DNA of 64,000 nt from Mycobacterium sp. SMC-4 (lineage in GTDB: Bacteria; Actinomycetota; Actinomycetes; Mycobacteriales; Mycobacteriaceae), in the NCBI RefSeq assembly GCF_025263265.1, contig NZ_CP079869.1:4836001-4900000 (forward strand). Direction: 5' to 3'. Position 1 is the first letter of the stretch. Every line of letters starts with the position of its first letter. Under the pieces are notes generated by a model, which saw only the letters and a program-made list of their open reading frames with translations, searched no databases and was not told the DNA's origin. The position numbers and the translations under genes are program-made. This document shows, piece after piece, positions 1 to 7,831 of this stretch.

Positions 1-274
1 GCGGCCCGGTGTCCTCGACGAGCGTGGGATCCGGCTGCAGCGAGGGTATCGATGTAGCCGACTCGGTGCGGCGCGCCCTTCGTTCGTCCGAACGGCCTCG
101 ATCCGCCGTCTGACTGGACTCCGTAGCGGTCCTCGGCGCGGTCGTCGAACCCGCATTTGCGGGGTCTGCCCGCGCCAGACCGCTGACCGGGGCCACCACG
201 AGACCCACGCAGATCGCCGTTGCGGCGATACTGACGCCGACCGGCATGACCTTCCGACATTTCTTGGCCCGCAC
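1..274 (-). CDS. Secreted protein of unknown function, N-terminal part only (cut by left edge)
   Basis: An open frame runs from GTG at 274 to the left edge without a stop, giving 91 codons. The start is supported by AGGAG four bases upstream (about 280-284). The product begins with a basic stretch (MRAKKCRK), then a hydrophobic segment (about residues 9-29) ending in an Ala-rich SGLARA-like site before DP, a classical Sec signal peptide with a probable signal peptidase I cut. The mature part seen so far is rich in Thr, Ser, Ala and Arg, looks disordered and shows no recognisable domain. It lies downstream of ectD on the same strand, separated by a possible hairpin, so it is probably not part of the ectoine operon. 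Function unknown. Confidence 0.6.
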   Translation of the reverse strand, partial: MRAKKCRKVMPVGVSIAATAICVGLVVAPVSGLARADPANAGSTTAPRTATESSQTADRGRSDERRARRTESATSIPSLQPDPTLVEDTGP

Positions 275-331
275 GGCATCTCCTATCTGGCGACTCGAGA
301 TGCCAGACAAGAATAACCACGGTGGTAGCCA

Positions 332-358
332 ACGCCCGGATTATTGCTTTACGGGCGT
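332..358 (-). terminator. Possible hairpin terminator after the ectoine operon
   Basis: A 7-bp perfect stem (ACGCCCG at 332-338 with CGGGCGT at 352-358) and a 13-nt loop lie 13 bp beyond the ectD stop. There is no clear U tract, which is common for mycobacterial terminators. It is a modest stem, so the call is tentative. Confidence 0.35.
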
Positions 359-370
359 GTCAGTTTTCAA

Positions 371-1276
371 TCAACCAACCAGGGCCGCCGTGCTGAAGGC
401 TTGCGAAGTCCGCGCTGCTAGGTACTCGGGCCGTGGCTGCTCCGCTCGATACGGTGCAGTCAAACGGTTCTCGACTGAGTTGAACACCAGGAAGATGTTC
501 GACCGCGGATAGGGCGTGATGTTCGAACCAGATCCGTGCATGATGTTGCAGTCGAACCACAGCGCCGTTCCTGCGGGTCCGGTCACCTGATCGATGCCGA
601 ACCGGTGTGCAGCGTCAGTCAGTGTGGCGCGGTCGGGCACCCCGATCTCCTGCTTGACCAATGACGACGTGTGGTTGTCCCGCGGCGTGGCACCGACGCA
701 GGGGTAGAACACCTGGTGCGAACCGGGCATCACCATCAGCGAACCGTTGAACGAAAAGTTCTCGGTCAGCGCGATCGAGCAGGACACTGCACGCATCTCC
801 GGCATACCGTCCTCGGCATGCCAGGTCTCGAAGTCGGAGTGCCAGTAGAAGCCGCTGCCGGTGAAGCCCGGCATCAGGTTGATGCGGGCCTGATGAAGGT
901 AGACGTCGCTGCCCAGGAGTTGGCGCGCGATCGGCAACACCGTGTCGAGTGTGACGACCTCGGAGATCACCTCACTGAACAGGTGTGGCTCGAACACCGA
1001 TCGGACACTGCCGCCGGGTTCGCGCACGATCCGAGGGTCATCGGAGTCCGCGCGAGCAGCGATCCGGTCGAGTTCGCACTGCAAGGTCGGCAACCACGTC
1101 GACTCGACGGCTTCAGGACACACCAGGTAACCGCACGTATCCATGGTGAGCAACTGGTTGTCGTTGAGTGGCCCGCTGCCCGGCGTGCCCCACACCGTCG
1201 GTTCTCTGCGGCTGATGGGCTCAATCCGGTGGTCGAGCCGGGTCGGATACGGGTCGGTGAACTCGCTGGAGGTCAA
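371..1276 (-). CDS. ectD: Ectoine hydroxylase EctD
   Basis: Fe(II)/2-oxoglutarate dioxygenase (PhyH superfamily) that hydroxylates ectoine to 5-hydroxyectoine in the cytoplasm. The EctD hallmark with the HxD iron ligands (YWHSDFETWH) is intact, the distal His is in the MHGSGSN segment, and the N-terminal PTRLDHR...EPTVWG region is typical. The start chosen is TTG at 1276, which overlaps the ectC stop as TTGA and gives 301 aa, the usual EctD length; a longer open frame upstream to 1354 lies inside ectC and does not resemble the family. It is the last gene of ectA-ectB-ectC-ectD and is translationally coupled to ectC. Confidence 0.93.
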   Translation of the reverse strand: MTSSEFTDPYPTRLDHRIEPISRREPTVWGTPGSGPLNDNQLLTMDTCGYLVCPEAVESTWLPTLQCELDRIAARADSDDPRIVREPGGSVRSVFEPHLFSEVISEVVTLDTVLPIARQLLGSDVYLHQARINLMPGFTGSGFYWHSDFETWHAEDGMPEMRAVSCSIALTENFSFNGSLMVMPGSHQVFYPCVGATPRDNHTSSLVKQEIGVPDRATLTDAAHRFGIDQVTGPAGTALWFDCNIMHGSGSNITPYPRSNIFLVFNSVENRLTAPYRAEQPRPEYLAARTSQAFSTAALVG

Positions 1277-1665
1277 TTGACTTGCACCGCCGCGGGGTAA
1301 GCGCCGTTCTCGTCGTGCACCTCCTGGCCGGTGACCGGAGGATTGAACACGCACAACATCCGCATCGTGGTGTCACAGGCGACACGGTGCCGCTCGTGGC
1401 CGTTGAGCAGATACATCGTGCCGGCACGCAGCGGGTAATCCTGGCCGGTCTCGAGGTCGGTCAAGGTACCGGTGCCCTCCACGACCCAGACGGCTTCCAC
1501 ATGATGCTGATAGTGAAACTCGCTCACCGAGTTCGCGTCGATCGTGGTCTCGTGGAAAGAGAATCCGACACCGTCGTCAGCGAGGATGATCCTCTTGGAT
1601 CTCCAGTTCTTGGCGGCCACATCACGATCGGTGCCGGTGATCTCGTCCGTGGTGCGGACAATCAC
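1273..1665 (-). CDS. ectC: L-ectoine synthase EctC
   Basis: Cupin-fold cyclase that closes N-gamma-acetyl-L-2,4-diaminobutyrate to ectoine, the last step of compatible-solute synthesis. The 130-aa product has the family's signature N-terminus (MIVRTTDEITGT), the metal-binding cupin region (VEAVWVVEGTGTLTD) and the C-terminal CVFNPPVTGQEVHDE. Its length matches the family (about 128-137 aa). The GTG start at 1665 is preceded by a very strong AAAGGAGG ribosome site. It overlaps ectD by 4 bp and follows ectB after 36 bp. Confidence 0.95.
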   Translation of the reverse strand: MIVRTTDEITGTDRDVAAKNWRSKRIILADDGVGFSFHETTIDANSVSEFHYQHHVEAVWVVEGTGTLTDLETGQDYPLRAGTMYLLNGHERHRVACDTTMRMLCVFNPPVTGQEVHDENGAYPAAVQVN

Positions 1666-1701
1666 GTCTGCACCTCCTTTCGCTTACGTTGTTTGGCGCT
1701 G

Positions 1702-2991
1702 TCAGCTGACGGTAGCCGCAATCGCCTCGGCGAGGATATCGATACCGGAATCGAGCTCCTCTTCCGACGTGGTCAGCGGGGGCAGCAGCTTGATGACCTC
1801 GTCGGATGGGCCGCTGGTTTCCATCAGTACGCCGCGTTCGAACGCGGCCGAGCAGGCGGCTGCCGCCAGTGGCGCATCCTCGAACTTCAGGCCCTGGGCC
1901 ATACCCCTGCCGCGTGAGCTGACACCGGGATACTGCGCGGCGATGCGATCGAGCCGTTCCCGGATCTGGCGGCCCTTGGCCAGCGTGTCCTCGACGAACG
2001 TCGCTGTTTCCCAGAATGTTTCGAGAGCAGCTGCGGCGGTGACGAATGCCGGGTTGTGGCCCCGGAAGGTCCCGTTGTGTTCGCCGGGTGCCCAGACGTC
2101 GAGCTCACGCCGGAACAGCGTCAGCGCCATAGGAAGTCCGTACCCGCTGATCGACTTCGACAGGGTGACGATGTCGGGAACGATGCCGGCCTCTTCGAAG
2201 CTGAAGAACGGACCCGTTCGCCCGCATCCCATCTGGACGTCATCGACGATCAACAGGATTTCGCGCCGCTGACAGAGTTCAGCCAAGCCACGTAACCACT
2301 CCACCCGTGCGACGTTCAGACCGCCTTCGCCCTGCACGGTTTCGACGATGACGGCCGCCGGTCGATTCAGACCGCTGCCGGAGTCGTCGAGCACCCGCTC
2401 GAACCAGTGGAAGTCCTCGGTGACGCCACCGAAGTAGTTGTCGTAGGGCATCGGTGTCGCGTGGACCAGCGGGATGCCCGCGCCGGCGCGCTTCATCGAA
2501 TTGCCGGTGACCGACAGTGCGCCCAGCGTCATCCCGTGAAATGCGTTGGTGAAGCTGATGATCGATTCCCGACCGGTGACCTTGCGGGCAAGTTTGAGCG
2601 CTGCCTCCACCGAGTTGGCGCCGGTCGGTCCCGGGAACTGCACCTTGTAGTCCAAGTTGCGGGGCCGAAGGATCAGCCGCTCGAACGTTTCGAGGAAGTG
2701 TGTTTTCGCCTCGGTGGCCATGTCGAGCGAGTGCACGATCATGTCGTTGGACAGGTAATCGATCAGTGGCTTCTTCAGAATCGGGTTGTTGTGCCCGTAG
2801 TTCAGCGCGCCGGCCCCGGCAAAGAAGTCGAGGTAGCGGCGGCCCGACGCGTCGGTGATCCAGGACCCCCGGGCCGATGCCATGGTGGTCGGCCACCCTC
2901 GGCAATAACTGCGGACCTCGGACTCAACAGAGCTGTACACCTCCGGGAGGTCGGGTTCGTCGGGTCGCAGAATCGTTGCAGGCGTTGACAT
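1702..2991 (-). CDS. ectB: Diaminobutyrate--2-oxoglutarate aminotransferase EctB
   Basis: Class III PLP aminotransferase converting L-aspartate semialdehyde to L-2,4-diaminobutyrate with glutamate as donor, the first step of ectoine synthesis. At 429 aa it has the family length. Visible features are the substrate/PLP region FPGPTGANSVEAALKLAR, the Asp that pairs with the PLP pyridine in IVDDVQMGCGRTG, and the Schiff-base lysine in TLSKSISGYG. It lies between ectA (18 bp upstream) and ectC on the same strand, in the conventional ect order. The N-terminal STPATILRPDEPDLPEVYSS part is typical of actinobacterial EctB. Confidence 0.95.
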   Translation of the reverse strand: MSTPATILRPDEPDLPEVYSSVESEVRSYCRGWPTTMASARGSWITDASGRRYLDFFAGAGALNYGHNNPILKKPLIDYLSNDMIVHSLDMATEAKTHFLETFERLILRPRNLDYKVQFPGPTGANSVEAALKLARKVTGRESIISFTNAFHGMTLGALSVTGNSMKRAGAGIPLVHATPMPYDNYFGGVTEDFHWFERVLDDSGSGLNRPAAVIVETVQGEGGLNVARVEWLRGLAELCQRREILLIVDDVQMGCGRTGPFFSFEEAGIVPDIVTLSKSISGYGLPMALTLFRRELDVWAPGEHNGTFRGHNPAFVTAAAALETFWETATFVEDTLAKGRQIRERLDRIAAQYPGVSSRGRGMAQGLKFEDAPLAAAACSAAFERGVLMETSGPSDEVIKLLPPLTTSEEELDSGIDILAEAIAATVS

Positions 2992-3009
2992 GTGTCCTTT
3001 CAGGTGGTG

Positions 3010-3606
3010 TCAGTCGGCTTTCGAGGTGGTGATCGGGCCGATACGCAGAAGAGGCTCGTCCGGATGTGCCAGGTCGGCATCCAGCTGCGCGGCAGTGAAG
3101 TGGGGTTCCTCGATCAGGGGAACTCCATGGCGGCGCGCGAACGCCCCGAAGAACGCCCGCGACGCGGTGTTGTCGGGGGCGACGGTGGCTTCCACCGTGA
3201 CGGGATGACCGTGCCGATCATGGCGTACCCAGTCGACCAGGGCGTCGAGCATGACGCTGGCCAATCCGGTTCCCTGCGCGGATTGTGCGACGGCGACCTG
3301 CCAGACGAACAGAACCTCAGGCCGGGCCGGCGGGTGGTAGCCGGTGATCAAGCCACACAACTCACCATCGCGGTCGGCCACGATCGACGTGCCGGCAAAG
3401 TCAGTGGCCATCAACAAATAGGTATATGTCGAGTTGACGTCGAGCACCTCGGTGTCGACGACCAGACCACGCATCGCGATCGCATCGCTGGGTTTGGGCC
3501 TACGCAGAAAGCGCTGCCACGAATTGGCGCGCTGGACAGGGCTTTTGGTGGCTACTGTCCACGTTCGCGGCATCAGATCGGCGACCCGCGCATCACCATC
3601 GTCCAC
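3010..3606 (-). CDS. ectA: Diaminobutyrate acetyltransferase EctA
   Basis: GNAT-family acetyltransferase transferring acetyl from acetyl-CoA to L-2,4-diaminobutyrate. The 198-aa frame contains the substrate motif SDAIAMRGLV, LDVNSTYTYLL, and the acetyl-CoA loop VAVAQSAQGTGLA. The GTG at 3606 is the first possible start after an in-frame stop; no strong ribosome site precedes it and ATG at 3573 (MPRTW) is an alternative that would give a more usual length. It is the first gene of the ectABCD operon, so the promoter must lie in the 3607-3934 gap. Ectoine operons are normally osmotically induced; nothing in the sequence identifies the regulator. Confidence 0.92.
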   Translation of the reverse strand: MDDGDARVADLMPRTWTVATKSPVQRANSWQRFLRRPKPSDAIAMRGLVVDTEVLDVNSTYTYLLMATDFAGTSIVADRDGELCGLITGYHPPARPEVLFVWQVAVAQSAQGTGLASVMLDALVDWVRHDRHGHPVTVEATVAPDNTASRAFFGAFARRHGVPLIEEPHFTAAQLDADLAHPDEPLLRIGPITTSKAD

Positions 3607-3934
3607 TTCAAGATCACCACCGAACAGAATTCCCGTGCATCATCAGTTACGTCATCGGTAGGGCGACCGTATTCGGGCAAACCCAGACAGCGCAAGGCGC
3701 TGCAGCGTCCGAGGCGCGGCTGAGCACAGCCCCCAAACCGCGCTCAACTGCGCACTCGGCAGGACAGGGGCACTCACAGCAACTTTTCAGGTTGTTACCG
3801 TTCCGTTACCAAATAGTCTCTTTGCTGTGACTCACATCACGCTTGACACGGCGCCGGATGAGCCCGTCACAACGGCAACACCGCCGCAACGTGTACGACA
3901 CGGGATGACACACGTACTGACCGATCCTGAGCGC
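3607..3934. promoter_or_regulatory. Divergent promoter region between ectA and the purine permease
   Basis: About 330 bp without a convincing gene lie between the divergent ectA and permease starts. An in-frame extension of the permease back to GTG 3827 exists, but its third codon positions are clearly less GC-rich than the gene body, so it is read here as leader. The right part is AT-richer around 3785-3825 (GTTGTTACCGTTCCGTTACC), with the direct repeat GTTACCGTTCC/GTTACC. No known operator was recognised. Confidence 0.4.
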
Positions 3935-5836
3935 ATGTCGGCACCTACGAAGAGTCAGCGCAAACGCGTGCACCCCGTTGACGAGGTCCTTCCGCTGCCC
4001 AAACTGGCCACCTACGGCTTCCAGCACGTCGTCGCGTTCTATGCCGGTGCGGTGCTGGTGCCGATTCTGATTGCCAATGCTCTCGGTCTGACCGGTGAAG
4101 AACTGGTCCTGCTGATCACCGCAGACCTTTTCACCTGCGGCATCGCTTCGATCATCCAGGCTGTCGGCTTCAAGAACGTCGGTGTCCGTCTTCCGCTGTT
4201 GCAGGGCGTGACATTCGCCGGAGTCGCTCCGATCATCGCGATCGGTCTGGCCCACGGTGGCGGGTCGGCGAGCCTGCTGTATGTCTATGGCGCGGTGATA
4301 GTCGCCGGCGTCTTCACCTTCCTGATCGCACCGGTGTTCGTCCGGCTTCTCAAGTTCTTTCCTCCGGTGGTCACCGGAACACTGATCACCATCATCGGGC
4401 TGTGCCTCATCCCGATCGGCGCATTGGACGCGGTGACCAATCCCGCGACACATGAACCCGAGCCGACGAATCTGCGATGGGTGCTCTACGCACTGGGCAC
4501 CATCGCGGTGATCGTCGCGATCCAGCGGTTCTTCCGCGGCTTCATGTCAACCGTTGCGGTGCTGCTGGGCCTGGTGCTCGGATGCGCGGTCGCCTACGCG
4601 CTGGGTGACATGGATTTCGACCAGGTCGGTCAGGCGTCGATGTTCGGTTTCACCCCGCCATTCGTCTTCGGCATGCCCAAGTTCGACCTCTTGGCGATCA
4701 TCGCGATGATTATCGTGATGATGATCATCGCGGTCGAGTCCACCGGCAGCACCATCGCCACCGGTGAGATCGTCGGGAAACGGGTCCGCCCCTCCGATAT
4801 CGGGAATGTGCTGCGGGCCGATGGAGTCGCCACCGTGATCGGTGGCATCTTCAATTCGTTCCCCTACACCGCCTTCTCCGAGAACGTCGGCCTGGTTCGC
4901 CTCACCGGGGTGAAGAGCCGGTGGGTGGTCGCCGCAGCCGGAGTCATCATGATCCTGCTCGGCTTCCTGCCCAAAGTGGCCGCTGTGGTCGCGTCCATTC
5001 CGAGTCCGGTACTCGGAGGCGCGGCACTGACCTTGTTCGCGACGGTGGCCGTAGTCGGTATTCAGACGCTGGGCAAGGTCGACTTCACCGACCACCGCAA
5101 CGTCATCATCGTGACGACCAGTCTGGCGCTCGCGCTGCTGGTCACCGGTTACCCGCAGATTCCGACGACGCTGCCCGCCGGTCTGGACATCCTGTTCGGT
5201 AGCGGAATCAGTACCGGAGCGATCACCGCGATAGGCCTGAACCTGCTGTTCTTCCATGTCGGCCGCAGCGGTCCCCGTGTTGCCGGCGGCGGGTCGATCA
5301 CCCTCGATGAGGTCAACGCGATGACGCAGGAAAGGTTCACCGAGGTGTTCGGGCACGTCGTGCAAGGCGTCACCTGGGCTGCCGACCGCGCATTCGAACA
5401 GCGTCCGTTCGCTGATACCGCGGCACTGCGGGCGGCGTTCCAGGACGCGCTGCTGACCGGCACCTCAGAACAACAGAACCAACTGCTGGCCGCCTTCCCT
5501 GATCTGGGGTCAGAGGACGAGACCGGTCAGGCGTTGGCGGTCGACCATGTCGCGTTGAGCAACCTCGACCAGCAGGACCATCAGGACGTGGTCAACCTGG
5601 CGGCTGCCTATCGCGAGCACTTCGGCTTCCCGCTGATCATCTGCGCGCGCGAGACCGAGCGCTTCGACCGGGTGCTACGCAACGGCTGGGCCCGAATGGA
5701 CAACCCCCCGGCCACCGAGCGGGCATACGCCCTCATCGAAGCCGCGAAGATCGCCAACTACCGGTTCAGTGACCTGGTCGCCGATGCCAATCCCATTGCG
5801 GCCGCGCGCTTCAGCAGGCTCAACGAACTTTCGTGA
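3935..5836 (+). CDS. NCS2 purine/xanthine permease with a C-terminal degenerate OHCU-decarboxylase domain
   Basis: Residues 1 to about 455 form a nucleobase:cation symporter-2 (UraA/PbuX-type) permease with about 12-14 hydrophobic segments, the TLITIIGLCLIPIG region and the family signature around ESTGSTIATGEIVGK. From about residue 463 (nt 5321) to the end follows a domain related to 2-oxo-4-hydroxy-4-carboxy-5-ureidoimidazoline (OHCU) decarboxylase, recognisable by FTEVFGHVVQG, AAYREHFGFPLIIC and the C-terminal IANYRFSDLV. The catalytic His of the HPxL/I motif is Phe here (residue 521) and the S-x-x-E-Q element is changed, so this domain is probably inactive. Start: ATG 3935 (SAPTKSQRKR) is preferred; ATG 3905 and GTG 3827 are in frame. 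It overlaps the true OHCU decarboxylase by 4 bp. Substrate is probably urate, xanthine or guanine, judging from the neighbours. Confidence 0.85.
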   Translation: MSAPTKSQRKRVHPVDEVLPLPKLATYGFQHVVAFYAGAVLVPILIANALGLTGEELVLLITADLFTCGIASIIQAVGFKNVGVRLPLLQGVTFAGVAPIIAIGLAHGGGSASLLYVYGAVIVAGVFTFLIAPVFVRLLKFFPPVVTGTLITIIGLCLIPIGALDAVTNPATHEPEPTNLRWVLYALGTIAVIVAIQRFFRGFMSTVAVLLGLVLGCAVAYALGDMDFDQVGQASMFGFTPPFVFGMPKFDLLAIIAMIIVMMIIAVESTGSTIATGEIVGKRVRPSDIGNVLRADGVATVIGGIFNSFPYTAFSENVGLVRLTGVKSRWVVAAAGVIMILLGFLPKVAAVVASIPSPVLGGAALTLFATVAVVGIQTLGKVDFTDHRNVIIVTTSLALALLVTGYPQIPTTLPAGLDILFGSGISTGAITAIGLNLLFFHVGRSGPRVAGGGSITLDEVNAMTQERFTEVFGHVVQGVTWAADRAFEQRPFADTAALRAAFQDALLTGTSEQQNQLLAAFPDLGSEDETGQALAVDHVALSNLDQQDHQDVVNLAAAYREHFGFPLIICARETERFDRVLRNGWARMDNPPATERAYALIEAAKIANYRFSDLVADANPIAAARFSRLNELS

Positions 5837-6339
5837 AAGCCATCGGTCTCGTAGGATTCAACGCTCTCTCCGATCGCCAGCGGATGCACCTGTTGTACGA
5901 GGTGTGCTCATCGCCGATCTGGGCTCGGCGGGTTCTCGTCGGGGCTCCGTTCCGGGATGCCGAAGCCCTCTACGACCGTGCCGACCGGGTGCTCGCCGAA
6001 TTGCCCGACGCCGAAATCGACGCCGCCCTCGATGGTCACCCCCGCATCGGCGCCCGGGTCGACAATCCTTCGTCGGCCCGCGAGCAGGCCCGGGTCGCTG
6101 ATGCCGACGAGTCGATCAAGTCGCAATTGGCGGCCCGTAACCTGGAGTACGAGAACATGTTCGGCTACGTCTATCTGGTTTGTGCGAGCGGCAGGACGGC
6201 TGATGAGCTGCTGGCCATACTCACCGACCGGCTGGACAACGATCCCGAGACCGAACGTCGGGTCATGCGAAACGAGTTGGCCAAGATCAACCGGCTCCGG
6301 CTCGAACGTCTGCTCACCGATGAGACAGTTGCATCATGA
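5833..6339 (+). CDS. OHCU decarboxylase (urate pathway)
   Basis: Decarboxylates 2-oxo-4-hydroxy-4-carboxy-5-ureidoimidazoline to (S)-allantoin, the third step of urate breakdown. The 168-aa protein keeps the expected active-site residues: His69 in GHPRIG, Ser81 and Glu84 in SSAREQ, and the ENMFGYVYLVCASGR stretch with its conserved Arg. The start GTG at 5833 overlaps the permease stop as GTGA, and the gene end overlaps hiuH as ATGA, so the three genes are translationally coupled. This intact copy contrasts with the degenerate domain on the preceding permease. Confidence 0.9.
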   Translation: MKAIGLVGFNALSDRQRMHLLYEVCSSPIWARRVLVGAPFRDAEALYDRADRVLAELPDAEIDAALDGHPRIGARVDNPSSAREQARVADADESIKSQLAARNLEYENMFGYVYLVCASGRTADELLAILTDRLDNDPETERRVMRNELAKINRLRLERLLTDETVAS

Positions 6340-6653
6340 GCCTTTCCACGCACGTTCTCGACGCGACCACCGGCCGGCCGGCATCGGGGGTGATGGTCCG
6401 GTTGACCGTAGACGGCAACGACCTGGCCGCCGGCACCACCGACGCCGACGGCCGTGTCGGCACACTGGGCGGCGAGCTGACAGCCGGCATCTATCGGCTG
6501 CACTTCGATACCGGTGGTTACTTCACGCGCCAGGGCGTCCGCGGGTTCTATCCCGAGGTGACGATCACCTTCGAGGTCACCGACGCGTCAGTTCACCACC
6601 ACGTCCCGCTTCTGCTGTCGCCCTATGCGTATTCCACTTACAGAGGGAGCTGA
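6336..6653 (+). CDS. hiuH: 5-hydroxyisourate hydrolase (transthyretin-related)
   Basis: Hydrolyses 5-hydroxyisourate, the product of urate hydroxylation, to OHCU. The 105-aa protein has the transthyretin-like beta-sandwich signatures: N-terminal LSTHVLDATTGRPA with the catalytic His, the central GIYRLHFDTGGYF, and the diagnostic C-terminal YRGS tetrapeptide. The reaction sits between the neighbouring urate hydroxylase and OHCU decarboxylase. It overlaps the upstream gene by 4 bp and ends 5 bp before the hydroxylase start. Confidence 0.95.
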   Translation: MSLSTHVLDATTGRPASGVMVRLTVDGNDLAAGTTDADGRVGTLGGELTAGIYRLHFDTGGYFTRQGVRGFYPEVTITFEVTDASVHHHVPLLLSPYAYSTYRGS

Positions 6654-6658
6654 GCACG

Positions 6659-7831
6659 GTGCGGGTAGCGATCATCGGCGCGGGAATGGGTGGGCTGAGT
6701 GCCGCGATCGCGCTGCGGCAAATCGGCGTGGACACCGCCGTGTACGAACGGGTCACCGAGAACAAGCCGGTGGGTGCCGCAATCTCGGTGTGGTCGAACG
6801 GCGTCAAGTGCCTGAACTACCTCGGCTTGAAGGAACAGACCGCACGTCTGGGCGGAATGGTCGACACCATGAGCTACCGCGAGGCCCGCAGCGGGCAGAC
6901 GATGTGCCGGTTCTCCCTGCAGCCGTTGATCGACCAGGTGGGTCAGCGTCCGTACCCGATCGCGCGGGCCGAGCTACAGCTGATGCTGATGCAGGCCTAC
7001 GGAGTCGACGACATCACCTTCGGCAAGAAGATGGTGGATGTGTCCTGCGGTGCCGACACGGCCACCGCCACCTTCGCCGACGGCACCTCAGTGACCGCCG
7101 ACCTGATCATCGGCGCCGACGGGGCAAGTTCGATCACCCGCGAGTACGTCCTGGGCACCTCGGTGACGCGGCGGTACGCCGGCTACGCCAACTTCAACGG
7201 CCTGGTACCGGTCAACGACGCGATCGGTCCGGCCACCGAGTGGACGACTTACGTCGGTGACGGCAAACGGGTTTCGGTGATGCCGGTATCCGACGACCGG
7301 TTCTACTTCTTCTTCGACGTGGTCGAGCCCGAGGGCACACCCTTCCAGAAGGGCAGTGCCCGCGACGTGTTGCGCAAGCACTTCACCGGCTGGGCAGCCG
7401 GTGTCCAGACACTGATCGACACGTTGGACCCGCACACCACGAACCGGGTGGAAATTCTCGACCTCGACCCGTTCCACACCTGGGTGCGGGGACGCGTTGC
7501 CCTGCTGGGGGATGCCGCACACAACACCACCCCCGACATCGGGCAAGGGGGATGCTCAGCCATGGAAGATGCCATCGCCCTACAGTGGGCGATCCGAGAC
7601 CATCCCGGCGAACCGCAGGCCGCCCTGGCTGCCTACCAGGCCGCTCGCACCCAGCGGGCTGCCGACCTGGTGCTGCGCGCCCGCAAGCGCTGCGACGTCA
7701 CCCACGCCAAGGACCCACGGGTCACCGCCCAATGGTACGAGGAACTACGAAAAGAAGACGGCACCAACGTCATCCGAGGAATCGTCAGCAACATCATGGG
7801 CGGTCCGCTCACTCCTGCGACATTTGACTGA
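6659..7831 (+). CDS. hpxO: FAD-dependent urate hydroxylase (HpxO type)
   Basis: Class A flavin monooxygenase that hydroxylates urate to 5-hydroxyisourate with NAD(P)H and O2, replacing cofactor-free uricase. Starting at GTG 6659, after GAGGGAGC, it is 390 aa, close to HpxO. Features are the N-terminal dinucleotide fold VAIIGAGMGGLSAAIAL, the urate-enzyme-like GAAISVWSNGVKCLNYLGL, the DG motif LIIGADGASS, and the second FAD motif VALLGDAAHNTTPDIGQGG. A longer upstream open frame overlaps hiuH and is rejected. Context with HiuH and OHCU decarboxylase strongly supports urate over other aromatic substrates. Its 3' end overlaps guaD tail to tail by 23 bp. Confidence 0.9.
   Translation: MRVAIIGAGMGGLSAAIALRQIGVDTAVYERVTENKPVGAAISVWSNGVKCLNYLGLKEQTARLGGMVDTMSYREARSGQTMCRFSLQPLIDQVGQRPYPIARAELQLMLMQAYGVDDITFGKKMVDVSCGADTATATFADGTSVTADLIIGADGASSITREYVLGTSVTRRYAGYANFNGLVPVNDAIGPATEWTTYVGDGKRVSVMPVSDDRFYFFFDVVEPEGTPFQKGSARDVLRKHFTGWAAGVQTLIDTLDPHTTNRVEILDLDPFHTWVRGRVALLGDAAHNTTPDIGQGGCSAMEDAIALQWAIRDHPGEPQAALAAYQAARTQRAADLVLRARKRCDVTHAKDPRVTAQWYEELRKEDGTNVIRGIVSNIMGGPLTPATFD

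Noticed and set aside
3827..3934. N-terminal extension of the purine permease from GTG 3827
   Set aside because: Third-position GC is distinctly lower than in the gene body and the sequence adds nothing typical for NCS2 permeases; treated as leader, with ATG 3935 (or 3905) as start.
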